Made by a program: the position numbers and the translations under genes
Shown: piece by piece, positions 1 to 5,527 of the stretch
Numbering within the stretch: the first letter of the stretch is position 1
Layout of the letters: every line of letters begins with the position of its first letter
Notes under the pieces: generated by a model
Database searches by the model: none
What the model was told of the DNA's origin: nothing
The model's input: only the letters and a program-made list of their open reading frames with translations
Assembly: GCA_023416895.1 (NCBI GenBank)
Contig: JAEZGQ010000035.1
Coordinates: 1-7,865 of the forward strand
DNA from: Bacillota bacterium
GTDB taxonomy: Bacteria > Bacillota > Clostridia > Christensenellales > CAG-138
Length of the DNA: 7,865 nt
Reading direction: 5' to 3'

Positions 1-240
1 TTTGAACGACGCGAAATGTATGATGTTTTGATTTCTCCAGTAGGTGGGCATGCGCCACGAAATACGCTCCTGCGCATCCGGAAGTGCGGCGCGCAGCGTG
101 TCCCTTACCAAGTGCAAAAGAGGCTGAACGTTTTCCGGCTGCTCGGCAATGTACGCGTCGATCGTTTTCGGGAATTCGTCACAAAAATGGTTTTGATCGG
201 CATTTTTAAATTCCCGCCCGCATTTTGGACATTTCCACAT
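1..240 (-). CDS. Zinc-ribbon plus DUF1801 protein (partial, C-terminus outside window)
   Basis: The visible part is 80 residues from an ATG at 240, open to the window edge. The N-terminus carries a small zinc ribbon: C4-P-K-C7, then H18 and C20. From about residue 24 the sequence fits the DUF1801 (YdhG/Fra-like) fold, with the stretch ERISWRMPTYW typical of that family. DUF1801 members are small cytosolic proteins; some are described as frataxin-like iron chaperones, but the function of zinc-ribbon versions is not established. The start follows the TGA of the DUF1905 gene by 7 bases. Its ribosome binding site (GAGAGGTGA) is formed by the last codons and stop of that gene, so the two are almost certainly one transcript with coupled translation. 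Family assignment is fairly secure; the role is unknown. Confidence 0.8.
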   Translation of the reverse strand, partial: MWKCPKCGREFKNADQNHFCDEFPKTIDAYIAEQPENVQPLLHLVRDTLRAALPDAQERISWRMPTYWRNQNIIHFASFK

Positions 241-247
241 GGGCTTT

Positions 248-538
248 TCACCTCTCTATCTCAGTTATGGTGACCTTTACTTGATCTCCTGGTTGCTTCC
301 GTATTTTGGTGCGAATATCCTTGCGCAACCCTATGATGTAACACACCGAGCCGTCGGCGTTCTTTATGCCCATGTTTACGATGCTACCGTCATATGGCTC
401 CCCATCAAATGTGGCATGTACTTTGACCCTGCCTTTTTTAAACTCGGTTTTTACATCATGCGGGAATATGACATATGCGCCGTCCAGCTCGGGAACCTTA
501 TGAATCGAGGCTTCAAATTCGTACGTTTTTTGATTCAT
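248..538 (-). CDS. DUF1905 domain protein
   Basis: A 96-residue protein covering one complete DUF1905 domain. Family-typical stretches are AYVIFPHDV (about residues 21-29), GRVKVHATFDGEPYDGS (36-52) and the C-terminal KQPGDQVKVTI. DUF1905 is a small beta-barrel domain of unknown biochemical role. It often occurs next to or fused with YdeI/DUF1801-type domains, and here it is followed by such a gene. The frame is open further upstream (to 679), but the start at 538 is preferred because the domain begins at once, the length matches the family, and AAGG lies 6 bases ahead. The upstream extension (mixed Cys/His/Arg) looks non-coding. No signal peptide or membrane segment is seen, so it is probably cytosolic. 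The leader of more than 150 bases may contain a promoter near 701-706. Confidence 0.82.
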   Translation of the reverse strand: MNQKTYEFEASIHKVPELDGAYVIFPHDVKTEFKKGRVKVHATFDGEPYDGSIVNMGIKNADGSVCYIIGLRKDIRTKIRKQPGDQVKVTITEIER

Positions 539-774
539 GTGCAGCCTTGCATGATACACACAGGCGAACCTGCGGATGCATATGCTCCTTCCGTGCCATT
601 TAATTGTAGCGTATAAGGTGTGAACAAGTCGCCTTTCTTTTTTTGCAATATGAAGAAGGGAACAAGCAAAGAGTGTCACAGAAGCGCTTACTGTAGAGAG
701 TTTATACCGAAAGTCTCGTTTTTAACGGAGCCATTTTTTATTTCCTTAAATTGCCCGGCCGGATACGGATACGG
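539..774 (-). promoter_or_regulatory. Leader/intergenic region upstream of the DUF1905 gene with a candidate promoter and operator-like site
   Basis: There is no gene in these 236 bases. On the minus strand a TATAAA hexamer (701-706) is a possible -10; no good -35 is seen 16-18 bases upstream. Directly overlapping it, the plus strand reads TTTATACCGAA (701-711). This is identical over 11 bases to the left part of the operator-like site beside the flavoenzyme gene (6148-6158). The right arm here is degenerate (CTCGTT at 715-720, against TTCGGT). An AAGCGCTT palindrome lies at 682-689. No T-tailed hairpin follows the GGDEF stop, so termination of the upstream gene is not evident. The promoter call is tentative. 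Confidence 0.3.
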
Positions 775-2025
775 CTATTTTTCAATAGTTTTGTATTCCA
801 CCTTATTCATTCGCTTGTATTCATACATTCTTTCATCGGCGATGCGAAGAATGTCGCTTGCTGATAGGGTGTTCTCAGCACTGACTTCGACGATGCCATA
901 GCTGATGCGTCGGTCATAATTAAGTATTTCATGTCGGGGGCGGCACGCCAAACTGTTTCGCAGCATTTCCATCTGCTCAGCGGCTTTGCCCACGGCCCAG
1001 CCTTGTACCAGCAACATGAATTCATCCCCACCCAATCGGCAAAGAACGGATTCGTACGAAAAACCGCGCAGCACCTCGGCGACCTCCATAATATAATGAT
1101 CGCCCTCGGCGTGGCCGAAGTGATCGTTTACATACTTGAGGTTGTCAATATCCACAAAGCAAAGCACGAATGACTTGCCGTCCGAAAGCCACTCGTCCAG
1201 TATCTTCATACCGTAGCGGCGATTGAACAACTGCGTCGATATATCCGTATATGCGGCGGCTTGCAGATTATACAAATGCTCCCTTTCGGTGCTTATATCG
1301 GTTAGCATAAAAGCAATGGCGCTTTTTCCATACCAGTTTAATGGGTGCATTTCCACAATAAAATACAGACGCCCATCACCATCTTGCATTTCAATCTCCG
1401 TTGAATATGGCTGTACGTTTTGCGTCATGGTTTTGGCTTGTTGTGCGATCCAATTTCGTATTTGCGGCCCGCATTCCGTGCGGATCAAAGCATTGACCGC
1501 CTGTTGATTCACATAAAGCCATTCAAAGGTTGCGTCGTCTATTACAATAACCCATTGATAAATTTTATCGGTAATTGCCTTTAATAGTCGATTGCTCTGT
1601 TCCAAGGCCGTTGCCTTCCGGCGCCCGTCTTCTATTTGCGCCAAAAGCGTCGCCCGCCGCTCTTCAAGCTGCGCCGTCATCGCGTTGAAAGCATCGGCAA
1701 ACTCGCCCATGAAATCAACGCGTTGCCCGTAATCCCCCTTCGCAATTTGCTGTGCCTGCCATGTCAAATGCTTCAGTGCGGCATGAAGGGATTTTAGTGG
1801 GCTGGTCATTTCGTTGCTCGGCGGCGGCAGTTGTACCTCCAGCTTTCCCTTTGATAGCGCTTTTGCCAAAGTGTTCGTCTCCGTAACACACTCGACAAAA
1901 TGGGTGAGTTCTTTTCCAAACGCATGAAATCCATCCGGCAGCTTTTGTAAATCCAAGAAAGCATGCTCGGGATCGTTTATCACATCGCTCAGATAATTTC
2001 GCAAAAGCTCAGCAGCGGATTTCAT
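775..2025 (-). CDS. Soluble HAMP-PAS-GGDEF diguanylate cyclase
   Basis: A 416-residue protein predicted to make cyclic di-GMP from two GTP. Residues 1-60 are a helical N-terminus. About 75-125 resemble a HAMP-like helical segment (QQIAKGDYGQRVDFMGEF), followed by a coiled coil to about 150. A PAS-like domain spans about 150-250 and ends with TDISTEREH. The GGDEF domain covers about 255-416. Catalytic features are intact: DISTQLFNRR (261-270), the metal-binding VDIDNLKYVND (D292, D301), FGHAEGD, and GGDEF at 332-336. The product-inhibition RxxD site, expected at 323-326, reads SYES and is therefore missing. No membrane segment or signal peptide is present, so it is cytosolic. The ATG at 2025 has GAGGTGA six bases ahead. 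It follows the V4R gene by 63 bases on the same strand, which suggests that protein feeds it a signal. The real input ligand is unknown. Confidence 0.93.
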   Translation of the reverse strand: MKSAAELLRNYLSDVINDPEHAFLDLQKLPDGFHAFGKELTHFVECVTETNTLAKALSKGKLEVQLPPPSNEMTSPLKSLHAALKHLTWQAQQIAKGDYGQRVDFMGEFADAFNAMTAQLEERRATLLAQIEDGRRKATALEQSNRLLKAITDKIYQWVIVIDDATFEWLYVNQQAVNALIRTECGPQIRNWIAQQAKTMTQNVQPYSTEIEMQDGDGRLYFIVEMHPLNWYGKSAIAFMLTDISTEREHLYNLQAAAYTDISTQLFNRRYGMKILDEWLSDGKSFVLCFVDIDNLKYVNDHFGHAEGDHYIMEVAEVLRGFSYESVLCRLGGDEFMLLVQGWAVGKAAEQMEMLRNSLACRPRHEILNYDRRISYGIVEVSAENTLSASDILRIADERMYEYKRMNKVEYKTIEK

Positions 2026-2088
2026 ATCAGTTCACCTCGTTACCCATGGAGAAAGGGGAGCCCATGGCTTAAGGAACAAAAAGATTCT

Positions 2089-2622
2089 CTACTCGACCGT
2101 CCCACGGAAGCGGCACACTCTATCCCCGTTTGCCCAGCAATCAATCTCTTTTACGCAGTACCTTTTCCCGGTGTAAGCTTCAAGGATTCCGGCAATAAAG
2201 CCCTCATCATAATAACACACGGTTTCATTTGTTATGGGAAGCCCGCTACAGTCCAAATCTTCTCCGACGGTGAGAACGATCTCACCATCGGTCTCATCAA
2301 AATTCTCTATGCGAAGGAGGCCGATTTTTAGGTCTTTCAAGTTGCCTTGCAGGTTTGCCAAGAAGGCATCGAAATCCACCTGCAAATTCAGAACATGCTC
2401 TGCAAATTCGGTGCCGGCCAAATAGCCTGCTTGGCGAAAATGCTCATTTGCCGTTTCATCTCCGTATGCCTTGCTCAATACATCCAGCATGGTATACTGC
2501 ATCAAGCGGTAGATGAGCACGGGCATTTCTTCCCCCAAATCCCCGCGACCCTTTTTGACATCGCCCAAGTTCTCCCACGCAAAGGCGTTGTGGTTTTTCT
2601 CCCGATGTAATGCGCGCGACAC
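2089..2622 (-). CDS. V4R (4-vinyl reductase) domain sensor-like protein
   Basis: A 177-residue cytosolic protein. The C-terminal two thirds match the V4R domain, a ligand-binding fold found in phenol sensors such as MopR/DmpR and in BchJ-type proteins. Key residues are C136, E159, C162 and C170, in the typical ending CVKEIDCWANGDRVCRF. The spacing 23-3-8 equals that of the MopR zinc ligands as I recall them (C155, E178, C181, C189). C125 and C156 are extra cysteines. There is no DNA-binding or ATPase domain, so this is a stand-alone sensor. The start is GTG at 2622, chosen because AGGAGG lies 9 bases ahead and the upstream sequence has no better site. The diguanylate cyclase gene follows after 63 bases with no terminator between, so an operon is likely. 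The ligand is unknown; hydrocarbons or aromatics are bound by relatives. Confidence 0.88.
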   Translation of the reverse strand: MSRALHREKNHNAFAWENLGDVKKGRGDLGEEMPVLIYRLMQYTMLDVLSKAYGDETANEHFRQAGYLAGTEFAEHVLNLQVDFDAFLANLQGNLKDLKIGLLRIENFDETDGEIVLTVGEDLDCSGLPITNETVCYYDEGFIAGILEAYTGKRYCVKEIDCWANGDRVCRFRGTVE

Positions 2623-2760
2623 GATAGAAAACCTCCTGAATTCAACTCTCCCTATGCGCTTCTTTCAACTACAAAACGCTCGCGCAAGCGCGCAACTTTG
2701 GCCGGTTACTATCGCTATGGCCGGGGCGTCCGTTTTCAAAAGCGCAGCGGCCTGTGGCAT

Positions 2761-3204
2761 TTAGCCGGGTATGCCGTCGCCGTCAACATCCGTAAAGTCG
2801 GGTGCGGGGCCGCCTTGTATATTAAGGTTGGTGGTGCCGTAAATTTCCCGTCCGGTCACGCCCTTTTCGTTGCGCTCGTGCTCCACGAGGCGGCTTAGGA
2901 ATTTGCGCACGTCCTCAGGCTTTTTGATGTTCACAAGGTCGAGCACGCGGTTGCTTTGATCCGCGCAGTAAAGGTTAAGCGTACCAACACCGAAAATCTT
3001 CTGGCCAAGCGTACGCACCATTTTGATATCGAGCACCCTGTAAAGGAGAAGCTCGTCGGTTTCCGTACGGAAAAACCCCTTGCGCATGGTCAGGCGGGTG
3101 GGGCTGACCTCATACTTTGTAAAACTGATGGGCATTCCCAAAATGCGCTTGCGGTCATGCCAAACGACTTGTTCTTGCTCGTTGAATTCAGCGGTCTTTT
3201 TCAT
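2761..3204 (-). CDS. Small PH-domain (bPH2-like) protein with Asp-rich C-terminal tail
   Basis: A 147-residue protein. Residues about 10-110 fit the bacterial PH domain type 2 found in YdbS/YdbT proteins: EQVVWHDRKRILGMPISFTKYEV, then RKGFFRTETDELLLYRVLDI and the glycine-rich GQKIFGVGTLNLYC. Unlike YdbS/YdbT it has no membrane helices, so it is a soluble single-domain version. The tail (about 121-147) is low-complexity Gly/Pro/Asp and ends D139-V-D141-G-D143-G-I-P-G, resembling a calcium-binding DxDxDG loop. The start at 3204 is chosen over one 12 codons upstream because AAAGGGG lies 8 bases ahead and MKK begins the conserved part. It has its own promoter (3250-3279). The gap of 138 bases to the V4R gene shows no clear terminator, so read-through into the sensor operon is possible. 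Function unknown. Confidence 0.82.
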   Translation of the reverse strand: MKKTAEFNEQEQVVWHDRKRILGMPISFTKYEVSPTRLTMRKGFFRTETDELLLYRVLDIKMVRTLGQKIFGVGTLNLYCADQSNRVLDLVNIKKPEDVRKFLSRLVEHERNEKGVTGREIYGTTNLNIQGGPAPDFTDVDGDGIPG

Positions 3205-3249
3205 ATAGCATACCCCTTTGTTATTTTCATAAATGTACACTTATTTATT

Positions 3250-3279
3250 AGTATAGCATAAATAGGCGGGCTGTGTGAG
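3250..3279 (-). promoter_or_regulatory. Extended -10 promoter of the PH-domain gene
   Basis: On the minus strand a -10 TATACT (3250-3255) is preceded by TG one base upstream, giving an extended -10. CTCACA (3274-3279), 18 bases further up, matches four of six -35 bases. The predicted start of transcription is near 3243, about 40 bases before the ATG at 3204. The 12-base core TTATGCTATACT (3250-3261) is identical to that of the GNAT gene promoter. Confidence 0.5.
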
Positions 3280-3357
3280 GCGTTTAAATTTGTGCGGCTT
3301 TTTGTATGCTCTCAGTCCGGCTCTGCTTCTAACATAGACGTGTCTCACAACGCGTTT

Positions 3358-3984
3358 TCAGGGCCTAGAGGCGCGGATGCCCGATAGGAGAATTTTAAAA
3401 TGCTCCGTCGCTTGCGCTTTTAAATCGAAGTTCGGATAACGGATGCACCATTCGTAGGATAGCCCGCGAATGGCCATCACAAAGTGTTTGGTAAGCTCGT
3501 CCAAAGAGAGCGGGATGGCAAATTCTCCGCGCCTTTGCCCGCGGTCAAGAATGCTGCGGAACATGGCGTAAAGTTCCCTTGCATAGCCCTTTACGGCGTT
3601 TGTTTCAACGAAGGATGTAAGCTGCAAACTGTAAATGGTCGCCATGTTTTCATAGCCTATTTCGTCATTCAAAACGTCGGCGATTTTGCTGACAAATGCG
3701 AGCATGACTTCCGAAGCAGGCATGGTATCCGGTAGTACATCCAAAAACGAGCGGTACCCAAGATCCACAATTTTTACATGATCGGAAAGCAAAGATGCCC
3801 AAAGCGCATCCTTGGATTCAAAGTGAACGTAAAAAGTACCCTTGGATACGCCGGCTGCCTGCACAATGGAATCCACGGTCACATCGTGAAAATCGTTTTT
3901 TGCAAGAAGCATCTTCGCGCTGTTATAAAGCCGTTCCTTTGTTTCTGCGGCTTGCAGCTTTTTTTTGTTTGGTTTTTCCTCCAT
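3358..3984 (-). CDS. TetR/AcrR family transcriptional regulator
   Basis: A 208-residue regulator. The N-terminal DNA-binding domain spans about 12-60, with the helix-turn-helix at about 37-56 (TVDSIVQAAGVSKGTFYVHF) and the usual FESKDAL that follows it. The rest is an all-helical ligand-binding and dimerisation domain with no recognisable subtype, so the inducer is unknown. The ATG at 3984 follows GGAGG by 9 bases. The neighbouring rightward gene is a GNAT acetyltransferase, whose start lies 349 bases away, and the leftward neighbour is the PH-domain gene. A perfect 12-base palindrome in the upstream region (4100-4111) is a candidate binding site, so autoregulation is plausible but not shown. 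No T-tailed hairpin was found after the stop. Family call secure, targets inferred. Confidence 0.92.
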   Translation of the reverse strand: MEEKPNKKKLQAAETKERLYNSAKMLLAKNDFHDVTVDSIVQAAGVSKGTFYVHFESKDALWASLLSDHVKIVDLGYRSFLDVLPDTMPASEVMLAFVSKIADVLNDEIGYENMATIYSLQLTSFVETNAVKGYARELYAMFRSILDRGQRRGEFAIPLSLDELTKHFVMAIRGLSYEWCIRYPNFDLKAQATEHFKILLSGIRASRP

Positions 3985-4099
3985 GGTCTATCGCCTCCGC
4001 TCCATTTATTGCGTGAAAAGACAAAGTGATACAAAACGTGCCTCTAGGCAAAACCGCCCGCAGCGGCAGAAAAAATACGCTAAATACCAACTTCAATTC

Positions 4100-4111
4100 T
4101 ATTGTACAATA
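4100..4111. promoter_or_regulatory. Perfect 12-base palindrome TATTGTACAATA, candidate TetR operator
   Basis: The sequence equals its own reverse complement and sits in an AT-rich patch 116 bases upstream of the TetR start. A TATAAG hexamer (4116-4121) just to its right could be a rightward -10, in which case a protein bound here would block it. TetR-family operators are typically palindromes of this kind. No second copy was seen in the window. The link to the adjacent regulator is inference. Confidence 0.35.
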
Positions 4112-4255
4112 ATTTTATAAGGGTGAATATGGCAAAAGATAAAAAGCAAGCCTGGGGGCTGAGCGTTTGCTGCTTTGCAAAAAAGATGCCGCAAACCCGC
4201 CCCGATCATGCAATTGCAATCGGCTTTGATCTGAAGACGGGCCTGTCTCATGCCA

Positions 4256-4284
4256 TGGAAAAATCGGGCGGGTTATGCTATACT
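4256..4284 (+). promoter_or_regulatory. Extended -10 promoter of the GNAT gene
   Basis: TGGAAA (4256-4261, four of six -35 bases) is followed after 17 bases by TATACT (4279-4284), with TG at 4276-4277 making an extended -10. The predicted transcript start is near 4291, giving a leader of about 43 bases that ends in the strong AGGAGG at 4321-4326. The core TTATGCTATACT is identical to the PH-domain gene promoter. Confidence 0.5.
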
Positions 4285-4333
4285 GAGGGATGGAACAATT
4301 TCTCAAAGGGTACACCGATCAGGAGGAGCGGAG

Positions 4334-5338
4334 ATGATACGATTCGATTTTAGAGCAATTACCGTTACGGATTCCGCCGCCATGGCAGAACTGCTGCGAT
4401 CAAGACAACTGCTTGAGTGCAGCACATTCCCATTTCTTCAAAACCGCTGCCTCAATACACAGTACATCGTGGATGTGCTTGAAAAGTTGTTTCGGAGCAA
4501 CCGCGTCATAGGGACAGGTGCGTTTGTGAGCGGCAAAATGGTCGGCTATATTATGGGAGAAATCAAGGTTGACACATTTAGGGGTCGGCATGTATGGGTG
4601 CCTTATGAGGGGGTTGCGATTCGAGAGGATCAATCGCCCGAGCTAATCAGGACGCTCTATGCAAAGGTTGCTGATTCGTGGCTAAAGCAGGGCTGCTTTG
4701 TGCACTACGCGGTTGTACCTCTTGGAAATCAAGCATATTTTGAGGCTTTTCAACACCTGAGCTTTTTCATCCAGCAGGTACATGGCGTCATGAATACGGG
4801 GGAATATCGCCCCTTTGCCCAAGTGTCTGACGCAAAGGTTCGCATTGCCGACAAGGCGGACCGCAAGAAAATGGGGCAACTGTCCGGCATTATCCAATCG
4901 TATCAAAATGCAACGCCTACGTTTGAGCTTGTGCTGCCCGAAATGGCGGCGGACATAAAAGCGGGGTACGAAGGCACCGTGGAGGATGGCGATATGACGG
5001 TTCTGCTTGCGGAAAAGGACGGGGAAGTACTGGGTTTTCAAATATATGGGGCTGCCGACCCGGGCTTAATGTCGCCGGACGATAGCGCGGAACTCAATGT
5101 TGCCGGCACATGCGCCGGGCAAATGGGAACCGGGGTCGGAAAAAAGCTGATGAATGAAGGTTGCGCTCTTATGAGAGAGCGGGGTTTTCGTCATATTGTA
5201 GCGGACTGGCGGATTACCAACCTTGCCTCCTCCACCTTTTGGCCCAAGTGTGGCTTTAAACCGGTTGCTTACCGAATGGCCAGGCATATCGACAGCAATT
5301 GGGCATGGGCAAGTTTCGATGAAGCATACATCCGGTAA
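4334..5338 (+). CDS. Two-domain GNAT family N-acetyltransferase
   Basis: A 334-residue protein with two GNAT folds. It would move an acetyl group from acetyl-CoA to an unknown amine. The C-terminal domain (about 165-320) is the likely catalytic half: LLAEKDGEVLGFQIYGA, then a stretch ending GTGVGKKLM (about 265-273), the acetyl-CoA pyrophosphate loop, and the closing NLASSTFWPKCGFKPVAYRM. The usual Arg/Gln that opens the loop motif is replaced by M264, with Q263 one place earlier. The N-terminal domain (about 5-155) keeps the fold pattern (VSGKMVGYIMGEI) but has no GxG loop, so it is probably structural. The ATG at 4334 follows AGGAGG by 7 bases; an in-frame ATG at 4250 is rejected because the promoter and ribosome binding site lie after it. 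The gene is monocistronic and ends at the shared terminator at 5463-5502. Confidence 0.9.
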   Translation: MIRFDFRAITVTDSAAMAELLRSRQLLECSTFPFLQNRCLNTQYIVDVLEKLFRSNRVIGTGAFVSGKMVGYIMGEIKVDTFRGRHVWVPYEGVAIREDQSPELIRTLYAKVADSWLKQGCFVHYAVVPLGNQAYFEAFQHLSFFIQQVHGVMNTGEYRPFAQVSDAKVRIADKADRKKMGQLSGIIQSYQNATPTFELVLPEMAADIKAGYEGTVEDGDMTVLLAEKDGEVLGFQIYGAADPGLMSPDDSAELNVAGTCAGQMGTGVGKKLMNEGCALMRERGFRHIVADWRITNLASSTFWPKCGFKPVAYRMARHIDSNWAWASFDEAYIR

Positions 5339-5353
5339 TTTGCGCATCCGGAT

Positions 5354-5381
5354 ATAAGGTAAACTATATCGTTTGACTTAT
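5354..5381 (+). repeat. Imperfect inverted repeat just after the GNAT stop
   Basis: ATAAG (5354-5358) pairs with CTTAT (5377-5381) and AAAC (5361-5364) with GTTT (5371-5374). A mismatch and a G-T pair separate the two blocks, and the loop is 6 bases. It starts 15 bases after the GNAT stop. It has no T-run, so it is not a terminator; it may stabilise the 3' end of the mRNA or be chance. The nearby CTCGTACGAG palindrome (5389-5398) is also unexplained. Confidence 0.25.
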
Positions 5382-5462
5382 CTTACAACTCGTACGAGCA
5401 ATTTGCTTGTGGCTCGGTGGTTTGCCGAATTTTGATAGAAACAACAGTTTGTAGAACCTTAC

Positions 5463-5502
5463 AAAACCGCCTGCCGTCTTTCAGTGTCGGTAGGCGGTTT
5501 TT
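5463..5502. terminator. Bidirectional rho-independent terminator between convergent GNAT and TetR genes
   Basis: AAAACCGCCT (5463-5472) pairs perfectly with AGGCGGTTTT (5492-5501). The stem continues through a G-T pair and CCG/CGG (5474-5476 with 5488-5490), closing an 11-base loop. A T-run follows on the plus strand, and the A-run before the stem gives a shorter T-run on the minus strand. It therefore serves both the GNAT gene and the TetR gene at 5528-6115. Confidence 0.9.
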
Positions 5503-5527
5503 GCATGCTGTCCATTAAAAAGGAGCG

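Larger units (their letters stand above)
3985..4333. other. Divergent intergenic region between the TetR and GNAT genes
   Basis: These 349 bases hold no gene that I accept. From left to right they contain: the TetR ribosome binding site; an interrupted inverted repeat TGCCT-CT-AGGCA (4039-4050); a short hairpin CCGC-CCGCA-GCGG (4054-4066), which on the minus strand is followed by TTTT and lies in the TetR leader; the AT-rich palindrome TATTGTACAATA (4100-4111); and the GNAT promoter (4256-4284). A 74-codon open frame from an ATG at 4129 overlaps the GNAT start and contains its promoter; it is probably not a gene. Confidence 0.5.

Noticed and set aside
553..577. AAGGAG followed closely by ATG (minus strand) heading a roughly 22-codon frame that overlaps the DUF1905 start
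   Set aside because: Only 3 bases separate the binding site and the ATG, and the peptide is not recognisable. It might be a leader peptide, but nothing supports it further.
539..679. Upstream extension of the DUF1905 frame to a start at 679
   Set aside because: The extra 47 residues lie outside the conserved domain, have atypical composition, and the family length fits the start at 538.
2047..2075. Two CCATGG copies between the V4R and GGDEF genes
   Set aside because: Short palindromes in a 63-base spacer; the small AGCC-ATG-GGCT hairpin has no T-run and is too weak to call a terminator.
2640..2760. GC-rich inverted elements (CGCG-CTTG-CGCG, GGCCG/CGGCC) between the PH and V4R genes as a terminator
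   Set aside because: The stems are short or widely spaced and none is followed by a T-run on the minus strand. No convincing promoter for the V4R gene was found here either.
4039..4066. TGCCT-CT-AGGCA repeat and CCGC/GCGG hairpin in the TetR leader as attenuator or operator
   Set aside because: Stems of only four to five pairs; noted within the intergenic entry but not strong enough for separate calls.
4129..4353. A 74-codon open frame starting MAKDKKQAW, with an AAGGGTGA ribosome-binding-like site ahead of it
   Set aside because: It resembles no family I recognise, contains the GNAT promoter and ribosome binding site, and overlaps the GNAT start. It could be a decayed gene or leader peptide, but the evidence is too thin.
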